From the NCBI GenBank assembly GCA_903876715.1, contig CAIRBF010000240.1, forward strand, positions 1 through 64,000: a stretch of DNA of 64,000 nucleotides, written 5' to 3'. A model generated the notes under the pieces. That model saw nothing but the letters and a program-made list of their open reading frames with translations, searched no databases and was not told the origin of the DNA. The position numbers and the translations under genes were made by a program. Below, one piece after another: positions 1-9,382 of the stretch (positions are counted from its first letter, which is position 1; each line of letters begins with the position of its first letter). Source of the DNA: an uncultured beta proteobacterium. Lineage in GTDB: Bacteria > Pseudomonadota > Gammaproteobacteria > Burkholderiales > Burkholderiaceae_C.

Positions 1-507
1 CTCGTGCGCGCCCGCCGCATCGCGCGGCTGTTGCACCCAGACCATGACCTCGCGCTCACCGGCCTTCTCGAAGCGCAGGGTCATGGGGAAGCGGTCGCCG
101 TCCTTCAACGGCGCCTTCAGGCCGATCAGCATCAGGTGGTGTTCGCCGCCGTGGCGCAGCCTTACCTCGCCCTTGGCCGGCACCGTGAGGCCTTCGATGG
201 CGCGCATGCGCATGACGTTGTTCGCGTCGATGACGCTGCGGTGGATCTCCACCTCCCGGGCCGCCGGCGTGCTCGCGCCGATCAGGCGGTCGGGCTGGGC
301 GCCGGTGTTGCGGATGGCGCGCAGGTAGGCCGCGCCGGTGCCGGCGCCGGGCGGCGTGGGCGTGGCGTAGGGGTGGTCGATGCGCAGCGGGCCGAGACTG
401 AAGTCGTGCGCTGACGCCGGGGGGGCGAACAGGGCCGAGAGGGCGGTGGCTGACGCGACAGCCAGTGCCGCGGCGGCGGCGCGGCGGCGGATGAGGGAGG
501 TGGACAT
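1..507 (-). CDS. Copper chaperone PCu(A)C family protein (partial, runs off left edge)
   Basis: Minus-strand frame from ATG at 507: MSTSLIRRRAAAAALAVASATALSALFAPPASAHDFSLGPLRIDHPYATPTPPG...; signal peptide plus HLMLIGLKAPLKDGDRFPMTLRFEKAG typical of PCu(A)C. Confidence 0.85.
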   Translation of the reverse strand, partial: MSTSLIRRRAAAAALAVASATALSALFAPPASAHDFSLGPLRIDHPYATPTPPGAGTGAAYLRAIRNTGAQPDRLIGASTPAAREVEIHRSVIDANNVMRMRAIEGLTVPAKGEVRLRHGGEHHLMLIGLKAPLKDGDRFPMTLRFEKAGEREVMVWVQQPRDAAGAHE

Positions 508-762
508 GAAGATTCCTGGACGTTGAAGCGGGGGTCGGCCATCCGGCCGACCCTGAGGCTGGCGGCAGCGCCGCGACGAAGGCGGCCTGCCGGGCTTGGA
601 GGGCACGCACGCCGCGCGGAAACCGGACGGAACCCGGGCCGCGAGGGCACGGTCCGGATCACAGGCCGGCCACATTGGCGCCGCGCCGCACGCGGGCACG
701 CGACCGCAGTCGCGGCTGCGCCTCGGAGGCGCGGCCGCGCTGCGCGCACGACGCTCAGCGCG

Positions 763-1164
763 TCAGGCGCAGGAAGGCGGGCCGCGCGGCTGCGCGGGCC
801 GCCAGGCGTGGGCGGTGCGCGGCGCGGTGAGGAAGCGCTCAGGCGGGCCTTCTTTCAACGCCAGCGCCGGCAGCGGCGTGACGGGCGCCGGAGGCGGCGC
901 CATGCCCTGCGATCCGTGCGGACAGCAGGGGCAGTGATCCTGATGACCGGCCAAGGGCCCGCCCGAATCGGGGCCCGGGGCGCCACGGCCAGCGTCTTCG
1001 AGCTGGACCCAACGCGAGCCCTGTGCGGTGCAGACCTCGACCCAGCGGCTGGACCCGGAGGCCAGCGCCAGCGCATGCGACATCACCGGCGCGAGCGCCG
1101 AGAACGCCAGGGCCAGCGCGGCGAGCCAAAGGGTGAAGCGGCGATGAAGGGCAGTACGGGTCAC
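763..1164 (-). CDS. DUF2946-like protein
   Basis: 133 aa, N-terminal TM/signal, CTAQGSRWV and HQDHCPCCPHG Cys/His motif typical of DUF2946. Confidence 0.7.
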   Translation of the reverse strand: MTRTALHRRFTLWLAALALAFSALAPVMSHALALASGSSRWVEVCTAQGSRWVQLEDAGRGAPGPDSGGPLAGHQDHCPCCPHGSQGMAPPPAPVTPLPALALKEGPPERFLTAPRTAHAWRPAQPRGPPSCA

Positions 1165-1216
1165 CGCGATATTCTAGGAAGCGGCGGCAGCGGGCCCAGC
1201 CTCCGCCGCAGGGGCG

Positions 1217-2206
<990 letters not shown>

Positions 2207-2244
2207 GGCGCGCGCATGGTGGACGGACGGTTCCAGAGAGTATA

Positions 2245-2262
2245 TTGCGATTGCAATCGCAA
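2245..2262. promoter_or_regulatory. Candidate Fur/Zur-family operator upstream of the cobW-type gene
   Basis: Perfect 18-bp palindrome TTGCGATTGCAATCGCAA inside an AT-rich patch (tata...aaaata), ~38 bp upstream of the cobW ATG. Confidence 0.55.
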
Positions 2263-2406
2263 AAATAGGAATCGCCTTCCTTCGCTCGGCGCGCTCGCGG
2301 TTCCCGCGCCCGGCGTTGCCCCGCCCGGTAAGGACCCCCCGAGGGCTGTCGGGCTCGAGCGCCATCGAAGGCGCGTCCTTGTCGGAGGAGATCCCGACGC
2401 CCGGCG

Positions 2407-3357
2407 TCAGCCGCCGCCGCGCCGGAAGTCCACGCCCAGGCGTTCGCGCACCTGCGCCACGCGGCGGCGGCTGACCGGCATGCTCGCGCCGCCGCGCAGG
2501 TCGACGACCCAGCCGTCGCCCTGGCGGCGCACGCCGCGCACCGCGCGCAGCGCCACCCAGTGCGAACGGTGCACGCGCAGGCCCTGGTCGCCGAAATGGG
2601 CCTCCACGGCCGCCAGGCTGCCCAGCACCATCGCCCGCCCGAGGGCGGTCGTCACCTGCAGGTAGTGGAGGTCGGCCTCCACGTGCAGCACCTCGTCGCC
2701 CAGCGCGCGCGGCCAGCCCAGTGCTTCCGCGGCGGTGGGCGCTTGGATGGCTCTGGATGCCGAGGGTGAGTCTGCCGTGGGCACGGCCGCAACCTGGGCC
2801 GCTTGGGGAGCCGGGCGCACCGGGAGCACCGGGAGCGCTGGCGGCTGGGGGCCGGCCGCTGCCGGCTCCAGGGCCACCTGGACCCCGGCGGCGCCGGTGA
2901 CCGCCATGCGGGCGCCTCGCGCGGGCAGCCAGGGCGCGGTGAGGTTGATCAGGTGCCAGGTCAGCAGGTAGGCCGGGCCGACCTGCAGCAGTTCAGCCAC
3001 CAGGCGGCCGCCCAGCCCACGGGCCTCCAGCGCGTCCAGCCAGCCGTCCGGCGGCTCGGCCGGGGGCGGGAACACGCCCTCCAGCCCCAGCGACAGCGGC
3101 GTGAACAGCAGCAGGCCCAGCCCGCCGGACAAGGCCACTGTCTGCCAGCGCGGCCGCAGAATCCACGCCGGCCGCCGCACCAGTGCGGCCGCCACCACGC
3201 CCGCCAGGCCCAGGCCCAGGCCCACCGAGACCACCCAGAACGTGAACGCCAGCAGGCCGGGCCAGGACCCGGCAGGGTTGGCGCCGGTCAGGGTGAACAG
3301 CGCGGCGGCGATCAGCATGGCGGCGCCGAAGCGGCGCGCAGGGGACGGAGCGGGCAT
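2407..3357 (-). CDS. Membrane-anchored LytTR-type DNA-binding protein
   Basis: Hydrophobic N-terminal half, C-terminal [15 protein letters not shown]...[17 protein letters not shown]... LytTR pattern. Confidence 0.8.
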   Translation of the reverse strand: MPAPSPARRFGAAMLIAAALFTLTGANPAGSWPGLLAFTFWVVSVGLGLGLAGVVAAALVRRPAWILRPRWQTVALSGGLGLLLFTPLSLGLEGVFPPPAEPPDGWLDALEARGLGGRLVAELLQVGPAYLLTWHLINLTAPWLPARGARMAVTGAAGVQVALEPAAAGPQPPALPVLPVRPAPQAAQVAAVPTADSPSASRAIQAPTAAEALGWPRALGDEVLHVEADLHYLQVTTALGRAMVLGSLAAVEAHFGDQGLRVHRSHWVALRAVRGVRRQGDGWVVDLRGGASMPVSRRRVAQVRERLGVDFRRGGG

Positions 3358-3571
3358 GGTTTACAGGTCCGGCGTTCTTCGCGGTGCGGCGCAGCGAGGA
3401 ACCGGACGAGTTTGCCACCGGCCGTGCCACCGCTGGTGCGATGCCGGGCGTCCGCCCCGGCCGGGAACAATGCCATTCGTGCAGCCGATCGACCGCTCGT
3501 GCAGCGGCGCTTGGCAACGCCGGCCGGGGCGGCGATGCTCTTCCTGTCGTTCAACCTCCTCCTGTTTCACC

Positions 3572-4225
3572 ATGCACCTCAAGTCAACGCTGATGGCCGC
3601 GGCAGCCCTGCTGGCCGCCCTCCCCACCCAGGCCGAGGACGGCGCCTGGTACCTCACCGCCCGGCTGGGCGCCGCCACGCAGGCGTCGCAGACCCTGTCC
3701 TTCAGCGGCGGCGGTAGCGTGGCGGACGGCAGCCTGCGCTACGGCCCGGGCCTGCTCAGCGGCGCTGCCATCGGCCGGGACTTTGGCGCCGGCTGGCGCG
3801 TCGAAGGCGAGTTCACCTACCAGTCGACCGGGATGGACCGGGCGCCGTTCAGCAGCCCCGGCCCGGCGGGCAAGGGCAACCACGCGGCCACCTCGCTGGC
3901 CCTGAACGTGCTGCGCGAGTTCGACCTCGTCGGCCGGCCGTCGGTGCGCACCTACCTGGGCCTGGGCTGGGTGCGGCTGACCGAGGTGGACATCGACTTC
4001 GAGCCGCCGGGCCAGCCCGGGCAGTCGTTCTCGACCTCGGGCTCGGGCTGGCAGCTGCTGGCCGGCGCCCGCTACGACCTGGACAAGCGCTGGTTCGTCG
4101 ACGCCGGCGTGCGCTGGCTGCACAGCCCCCGCCTGCGCATGAGCGGCGAAGGCGCCACTGCAGGCCGGATCGACGCGCATTTCCGGCCCTGGGCGGTCAC
4201 GGCTGGCCTTGGCCGGCGGTTCTGA
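3572..4225 (+). CDS. Outer-membrane beta-barrel protein
   Basis: MHLKSTLMAAAALLAALPTQAEDGAWYLTARLGAA..., alternating beta pattern, terminal ...AVTAGLGRRF (C-terminal F). Confidence 0.8.
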   Translation: MHLKSTLMAAAALLAALPTQAEDGAWYLTARLGAATQASQTLSFSGGGSVADGSLRYGPGLLSGAAIGRDFGAGWRVEGEFTYQSTGMDRAPFSSPGPAGKGNHAATSLALNVLREFDLVGRPSVRTYLGLGWVRLTEVDIDFEPPGQPGQSFSTSGSGWQLLAGARYDLDKRWFVDAGVRWLHSPRLRMSGEGATAGRIDAHFRPWAVTAGLGRRF

Positions 4226-4276
4226 GCGTCCCGCCAGAGCCACCCGCGGGCGATCGGGCGCGGCCTTGCCGTGGAG

Positions 4277-4305
4277 GCCTGGCCTCTCAGCGCCTCAGGC
4301 CAGGC
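4277..4305. terminator. Putative bidirectional terminator hairpin
   Basis: GCCTGGCCT - 11 nt - AGGCCAGGC perfect 9-bp stem between convergent genes. Confidence 0.45.
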
Positions 4306-5185
4306 GCCCTGCCCGGTAGTCCTCGACCGCCTGGTAGATCTCGTCGTTCGTGTTCATCACGAAGGGGCCGTACTGCGCGATGGGCTCGTTCAGCGGCTGC
4401 CCGGCCACGAGGATCGCCTTTGCGCCTTCGGGCCCGGCCTGCATTGCGACGCCGTCGCTGCCCGCCGTGTTCGCCAGCAGCGCCATGCGCTGGCGCGGCA
4501 CCTCGGTGGCGGCCACCGCCAGCGCGCCGCGGTAGACGTAGACGAAGGCGTTGTGCGTCGCCGGCAGGGTCTGGGCGAAGGCGGCCCCGGGCTCGAGATG
4601 GAGGTCGAGGTAGGTCGGGGCGGTGCCCGCACGCTGCATCGCGCCGGCCACGCCCAGCGCCTGGCCGGCGATCACGCGCACCGTCACGCCCGGGGCGCGG
4701 GCCTCGGGGATCTCGCCGGCCGGGATGTCGCGGTACCACGGCGCGCACATCTTGTCGCGCGCCGGCAGGTTGAGCCAGAGCTGGAAGCCCTCCATGCGGC
4801 CTTCCTCCTGCTCGGGCATCTCGCTGTGGATGACGCCGCGGCCGGCGGTCATCCACTGCACGCCGCCGCCGCTGAGCAGACCCTCGTTGCCCGCCGAGTC
4901 GCGGTGGCGCATGCGGCCTTCGAGCATGTAGGTCACGGTCTCGAAGCCGCGGTGCGGGTGGTCGGGAAAGCCGGCGATGTAGTCGCCCGGCCGGTCGCTG
5001 CCGAAGGCGTCGAGCATCAGGAACGGGTCGAGCCGGCGTTGCAGCGTGTTCGTGAGCACGCGCACGAGCTTGACGCCGGCGCCGTCGCTGGTGGGCTGGC
5101 CGGCGACAAGGCGCTCGACGCTGCGCGGGCGGTGCACCTCGGGCAGGGCGGTGACGACGGGCGGGGGCGAGGTCGGGGTGTTCAT
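4295..5185 (-). CDS. Pirin family protein
   Basis: DHPHRGFETVTYMLEGRMRHRDSAGN...GVQWMTAGRGVIHSEMP pirin signature. Confidence 0.93.
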   Translation of the reverse strand: MNTPTSPPPVVTALPEVHRPRSVERLVAGQPTSDGAGVKLVRVLTNTLQRRLDPFLMLDAFGSDRPGDYIAGFPDHPHRGFETVTYMLEGRMRHRDSAGNEGLLSGGGVQWMTAGRGVIHSEMPEQEEGRMEGFQLWLNLPARDKMCAPWYRDIPAGEIPEARAPGVTVRVIAGQALGVAGAMQRAGTAPTYLDLHLEPGAAFAQTLPATHNAFVYVYRGALAVAATEVPRQRMALLANTAGSDGVAMQAGPEGAKAILVAGQPLNEPIAQYGPFVMNTNDEIYQAVEDYRAGRLA

Positions 5186-5342
5186 GGCGCCATCATCCTA
5201 GATCCGGTCGTTGAGCGCTGACGTCCGCGCGCAAAGGGCCTCTCTGGCTGGCGCGGCTTGCCGCGGCCGGCTGAGCCTCGAGGGGGAGCCCGCTGCGTGC
5301 CCGACCGAGCCGGCATCCGCCGCAACCGCCGCCAGGGCGTGT

Positions 5343-6344
5343 TCAGCCCGCCTGCGCAGCAGGCAGCTGCACGACGAGGTTGCCGACGAGCCGCCCCGAC
5401 TCCACCGCCTCGTGGGCCTCGACGATGTCCGCCAGGGGGACGCGGTGCGCGATCTGGTGCTGCAGCAGGCTGTCGTCCAACAGGCCGCGCAGCACCGCCT
5501 CGGCGGCGGCACGGTCGGCCGGCGCCAGGTTGTAGACGATGAAGAAGTGCCACGACAGGTTCTTCACGATCTGGGCGTGGAAGGACAGTTCGACGGCGGG
5601 CCGGCCGCTGCCGTAGACGACGGCGCTGCCGCCGGGCCGCAGCATCTCGGCGTCTGTCGCGCCATTGGCCGCGGCATCGACCTCGATCACGCGGTCCACG
5701 CCCTCGCCCCGGGTGAGCTCGGCCACGCGCGCCGCCAGGGGCTGCGTGCGGTAGTCGACGGTCGCGTGCGCACCGGCTGCGCGCGCGATCGCCGCCTTGT
5801 CCGGCGAACTCACGCTGGCGATCACCTGGCGCGCGCCCAGCAGGTGCGCGAACTGCACCGCGTAGTGGCCCACCGCGCCGGCGCCCCCGGCCACCAGCAC
5901 GCGCTGACCCGCCACGCCGCCGTAGCCGCGCACCGCGTGCAGCGCGGTCAGTGCCGGGATGCCGAAGCAGGCACCGGCCTCCAGCGGCACGCCCTCGGGC
6001 AGGTCCACCGCCTGGGCCGAGGGCAGCGCGATGCACTCGGCGGCCGTGCCGTCGGCGCGGCCCCAGGCGCCGTTCCAGATCCACACGCGCCGGCCGACGC
6101 GTGATGTTGGCACCCCGGCGCCCACGGCTTCGATGACGCCGGCGCCGTCGCTGTGCGGGATCACTCGCGGGTAGGGCATGCCGCGGCCGCGCAGGTTCGC
6201 GCGCGTCTTGACGTCCGAGGGGTTCACCCCGGACCAGTGCAGGCGGACCTTGACCTCGCCGGGGCCCGGCTCGGGCTCGGGCAGGTCGGCGATCTGGAGC
6301 ACCTCGCGCGCGGCGCCGGTGCGGGTGTAGAAGGCAGCTTTCAT
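5343..6344 (-). CDS. NADPH:quinone reductase / zinc-type alcohol dehydrogenase family (MDR)
   Basis: MKAAFYTRTGAAREVLQIADLPEPEPGPGEVKVRLHWSGVNPSDVKTR..., VLVAGGAGAVGHYAVQFA nucleotide-binding motif. Confidence 0.9.
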   Translation of the reverse strand: MKAAFYTRTGAAREVLQIADLPEPEPGPGEVKVRLHWSGVNPSDVKTRANLRGRGMPYPRVIPHSDGAGVIEAVGAGVPTSRVGRRVWIWNGAWGRADGTAAECIALPSAQAVDLPEGVPLEAGACFGIPALTALHAVRGYGGVAGQRVLVAGGAGAVGHYAVQFAHLLGARQVIASVSSPDKAAIARAAGAHATVDYRTQPLAARVAELTRGEGVDRVIEVDAAANGATDAEMLRPGGSAVVYGSGRPAVELSFHAQIVKNLSWHFFIVYNLAPADRAAAEAVLRGLLDDSLLQHQIAHRVPLADIVEAHEAVESGRLVGNLVVQLPAAQAG

Positions 6345-6540
6345 GGTCAGGCGGGTGAGTTCGGGCGGGATCGCAGCAGGGCCTGCATCATCGCTTGCGC
6401 AAGGCCCCGAGGCGCAGCGTTGCCACAGGCCGGCGCGCTGGGCGCTGGGAGCGGCGGTTCAGCGTGCGGGGCGGCCCAGGCTTGCGTGCGGGTCCGGGTG
6501 TGAGCGCGCCCAGCCTCGGCGCGGCGCTACGCTTGCGCTT

Positions 6541-7386
6541 GTGTCGGTTCTTCCACCTCCAGGCCACGGCGCTGCCGTCCCGCTGCCGGCGCGTTGGCGG
6601 CGCCGCCTGCGCGAAGTCTGGCGCTCGGCCGGCTGGCCCTGCCAAGACGTGCTGGAGGCCGAGCTGCTCTCCGCAGGCCTGCTGGAGCGGCGGCTCGACG
6701 TCCAGGGCCGCGAGACGCTGCGCCTGAGCGACGCCGGCGTGCGCGCCCTGGCCGGCGCGGTCGAGGCGAACCGCCGCGCCCTCGGCGCGCACGAGGCGCT
6801 GGTGGCGCGTGTGGCGCTGGAGATGCGCCGCGCCGGCCGCATCGTCTGGCGCGGCCTCACGCTGCGGGCCGGGCTCGATGCGCCGGCCGATCCGGCAGCG
6901 CCCGGGCCGGCGACCGCCCCCTTGCTCGAAGCTGCGCCAGCCGCAGCCGCAGCCGCAGCCGCGGCGCGGCGCTGGGCCCTCGCGCGTCCGGACGTCTACT
7001 CGATCCGCCACACCACGCGCGAGGACGCGGTCGAGCCCGTGGTGCACGAGATCAAGGTCTCGCGCGCCGACCTGCTGTCGGATTTGCGCCACGCCGACAA
7101 GCGCGCGGCCTACGTCGCGCTGTCCAGCCAGTGCTGGTACGTGCTGCGCGAGGGTATCGCTGATGCGGCGGAGATCCCGCCGGAGTTCGGCGTGCTCGTC
7201 GCGCCGATGTCGGGCGAGGGGGCACCTGCCGAGGCGGCCGATGCCGGTGCCGCGCCGCTGCGGCTGCTGCGCGCAGCACCCCGGCGCGCGCACCGGCCCG
7301 GGCTCGGCACCTGGATGGCCCTGGCGCGAGCGACCCCCGACGGGGACGCCGACGACGGCATGACGGCGGGCCAGGCCCTGCTCTGA
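6541..7386 (+). CDS. Putative PD-(D/E)xK nuclease-fold protein, MmcB-like, with N-terminal winged-helix-like region
   Basis: GTG start; RPDVYSIRHTTREDAVEPVVHEIKVSRADLLSDLRHADKRAAYVALSSQCWYVL resembles MmcB-type PD-(D/E)xK core (D...ExK). Confidence 0.5.
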   Translation: MSVLPPPGHGAAVPLPARWRRRLREVWRSAGWPCQDVLEAELLSAGLLERRLDVQGRETLRLSDAGVRALAGAVEANRRALGAHEALVARVALEMRRAGRIVWRGLTLRAGLDAPADPAAPGPATAPLLEAAPAAAAAAAAARRWALARPDVYSIRHTTREDAVEPVVHEIKVSRADLLSDLRHADKRAAYVALSSQCWYVLREGIADAAEIPPEFGVLVAPMSGEGAPAEAADAGAAPLRLLRAAPRRAHRPGLGTWMALARATPDGDADDGMTAGQALL

Positions 7387-7428
7387 GCCCCACGCGCATG
7401 CCGGCCTGCGGGCGCGCGGCGGCCGCGC

Positions 7429-9174
7429 TCAGCCGGCGAAGGAGGTCTCGGGCAGGCCGCGCACGCCGGGCACGCGGATGGCGAACAGCGCTCCCGACAG
7501 CGGCGCGGCGGCCAGCGCGTGCTCGCTCAGCCGCACGGCGGCGCTCGTGACGTACAGGGTGTCCAGGTTCGGGCCGCCGAAGCAGCAGCTCGTCGGCCGC
7601 GGCACGGGCATGCGGATGCGCAGCAGCTCGCGGCCCTGCGGCGAGTAGCGCGAGACCCGCCAGGCGTCCCAGATCGCCACCCACAGGCAGCCCTCCTCGT
7701 CCACCGTCAGGCCGTCGGGCGTGCCGTCGCCGGGGTCGAGCGTGATGAAGGGCCGACGGTTCGCGATCGCGCCCGTCAGCAGGTCGAAGTCGTAGGCGTA
7801 GATCGTGCGCCGGTGGGTGTCGGTGAAGTACATCACCGTGTTGTCCGGGCTCCATCCCAGCCCGTTGGCGACCGTGAAGCCGGTGTCCATGCGCTTCCAG
7901 CTGCCGTCGGCCTCGACGCGGAAGAGGCTGCCGCGGTTCGCGGCCGTGCCGATGTCCAGGGTGCCGATCCACAGCCGGCCCATGCGGTCGCACTTGCCGT
8001 CGTTGTAGCGGTTGCCGGGGCGCTCGGCCTCCGGGTGGCACAGCGGGCTCAGCGACTTGCTGCCCATGTCCAGCGTCATCAGGCCGGCGGGCGTGGCCAC
8101 GAGCAGGCCGCCGGTAGCCTTGGGGATGACCACGCTGACCATGGTGCCGAGCTTGACCTCCTGGTCCTGGCCGGCGCCGGCGTCGTGGCGGTGCACCGCT
8201 GGCGCGAGGATGTCGACCCAGTACAGGGCACTGTCGCGCGGCGACCAGACCGGGCCCTCGCCCAACAGCGAGCGCGCCGGCGTCACGCACTGCACGTCGT
8301 AGTGCTGCTCCTGCGGTGGCTGTTCCCGGGGTTGGATGGACATGACCTGGCCTCCGGCGTTGTGCGAGATCGTGCGTGCCGCCCCGATCAGGGTCGAGGA
8401 CAGGCCGTGCAGGCGCGACAGCGCGAGCTCGGCGTGCGCGCCGCTGATGCTGACCGCGCCGATGGGCTGACCCTGGATGTCGAGGACTGGCGCCGCCACG
8501 GACACCCGGGTGTCGTCGCGTTCGCGGCATTCGAGCGCGTAGCCGCGGCCGCGGCTGAGCACGAGCTCGCTGCGCAGCGCCTCCACGGAGTCCAGGGTCC
8601 GCTCGGTCAGCGCGGGCAGCGCAAGCCGCGCCAGCAGCGTGTCCAGGCGCGCGGGATCCATGTAGGCGGCGATCACCTTGCCGGCGGCACTGGCGTGCAG
8701 CGGCCAGCGCGCGCCCACCAGCGAGTTGCGGCGCTGCAGCGGCCCGGCTTCCTGGGAGGCGATCACCACCACGCTGTCCCCGTCCAGCACCGCGAGCTGC
8801 ACGTCGGCGCCGACCTCGGCCTGCAGCCGCACCAGCTCGTCCTGCGCCGCCAAGCGCAGGTCGAAATCGCTCCAGACCTCGTGCGCGAGCTCGAGCAGGC
8901 GCAGCCCGAGCCGGTAGGTGCGGCTCGCGGGGTCGTGGCGCAGCAGACCCTCGCGTGTCAGCGTGGCGAGGATGCGGTGCAGGGTGGCCTTCGGCAGGCT
9001 GCCGGCCCGCAGGAGCTCGGTAAAGGTCATGGGCGCGGGCGCGGCCGACACGATGTTCAGCACGCTCATGGCCTTTTCCAGCACCCCCAGTCCGGAGGGC
9101 GGTTCGGCGTCGTCGCGCGCGGGCGCAGCGGCGCGTGCGGCGGCAGGCGAGGTCCGGGACAGTTTGGACTCCAT
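7429..9174 (-). CDS. IclR-family transcriptional regulator fused to SMP-30/gluconolactonase domain
   Basis: Single 582-codon frame: N-terminal IclR HTH (EKAMSVLNIVSAAPAPMTFTELLRAGSLPKATLHRILATL) and effector domain, C-terminal SMP-30 (SLLGEGPVWSPRDSALYWVDI...NRYNDGKCDRMGRLWIGTLD). Confidence 0.9.
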   Translation of the reverse strand: MESKLSRTSPAAARAAAPARDDAEPPSGLGVLEKAMSVLNIVSAAPAPMTFTELLRAGSLPKATLHRILATLTREGLLRHDPASRTYRLGLRLLELAHEVWSDFDLRLAAQDELVRLQAEVGADVQLAVLDGDSVVVIASQEAGPLQRRNSLVGARWPLHASAAGKVIAAYMDPARLDTLLARLALPALTERTLDSVEALRSELVLSRGRGYALECRERDDTRVSVAAPVLDIQGQPIGAVSISGAHAELALSRLHGLSSTLIGAARTISHNAGGQVMSIQPREQPPQEQHYDVQCVTPARSLLGEGPVWSPRDSALYWVDILAPAVHRHDAGAGQDQEVKLGTMVSVVIPKATGGLLVATPAGLMTLDMGSKSLSPLCHPEAERPGNRYNDGKCDRMGRLWIGTLDIGTAANRGSLFRVEADGSWKRMDTGFTVANGLGWSPDNTVMYFTDTHRRTIYAYDFDLLTGAIANRRPFITLDPGDGTPDGLTVDEEGCLWVAIWDAWRVSRYSPQGRELLRIRMPVPRPTSCCFGGPNLDTLYVTSAAVRLSEHALAAAPLSGALFAIRVPGVRGLPETSFAG

Positions 9175-9344
9175 GCGCGGAACTCTAACCGGCCGCCATG
9201 GCATAGGCGACTCACCGCTGTTCCAGCCAATGAAATTCCTCGACCCTGCGATCGGGAGGGTGATCGAGCTTGCCGGTCCTGCTGCCAGGGTTTGTACCGA
9301 TCATCAAGACGGCGTCCTCGATAACAATCGGCCTGACTCACGTT

Positions 9345-9361
9345 GTTCCGTTGAACGGAAC
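9345..9361. promoter_or_regulatory. Candidate IclR-family operator
   Basis: Perfect 17-bp inverted repeat GTTCCGTT-G-AACGGAAC in the divergent intergenic region, 21 bp before the SBP start codon. Confidence 0.6.
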
Positions 9362-9382
9362 TCACATCCAGGAGACCTCGCC

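Noticed and set aside
6937-6965. GCC/GCA repeat as a possible functional microsatellite
   Set aside because: In-frame triplet run encoding an Ala linker; common in GC-rich genomes and not frame-altering.
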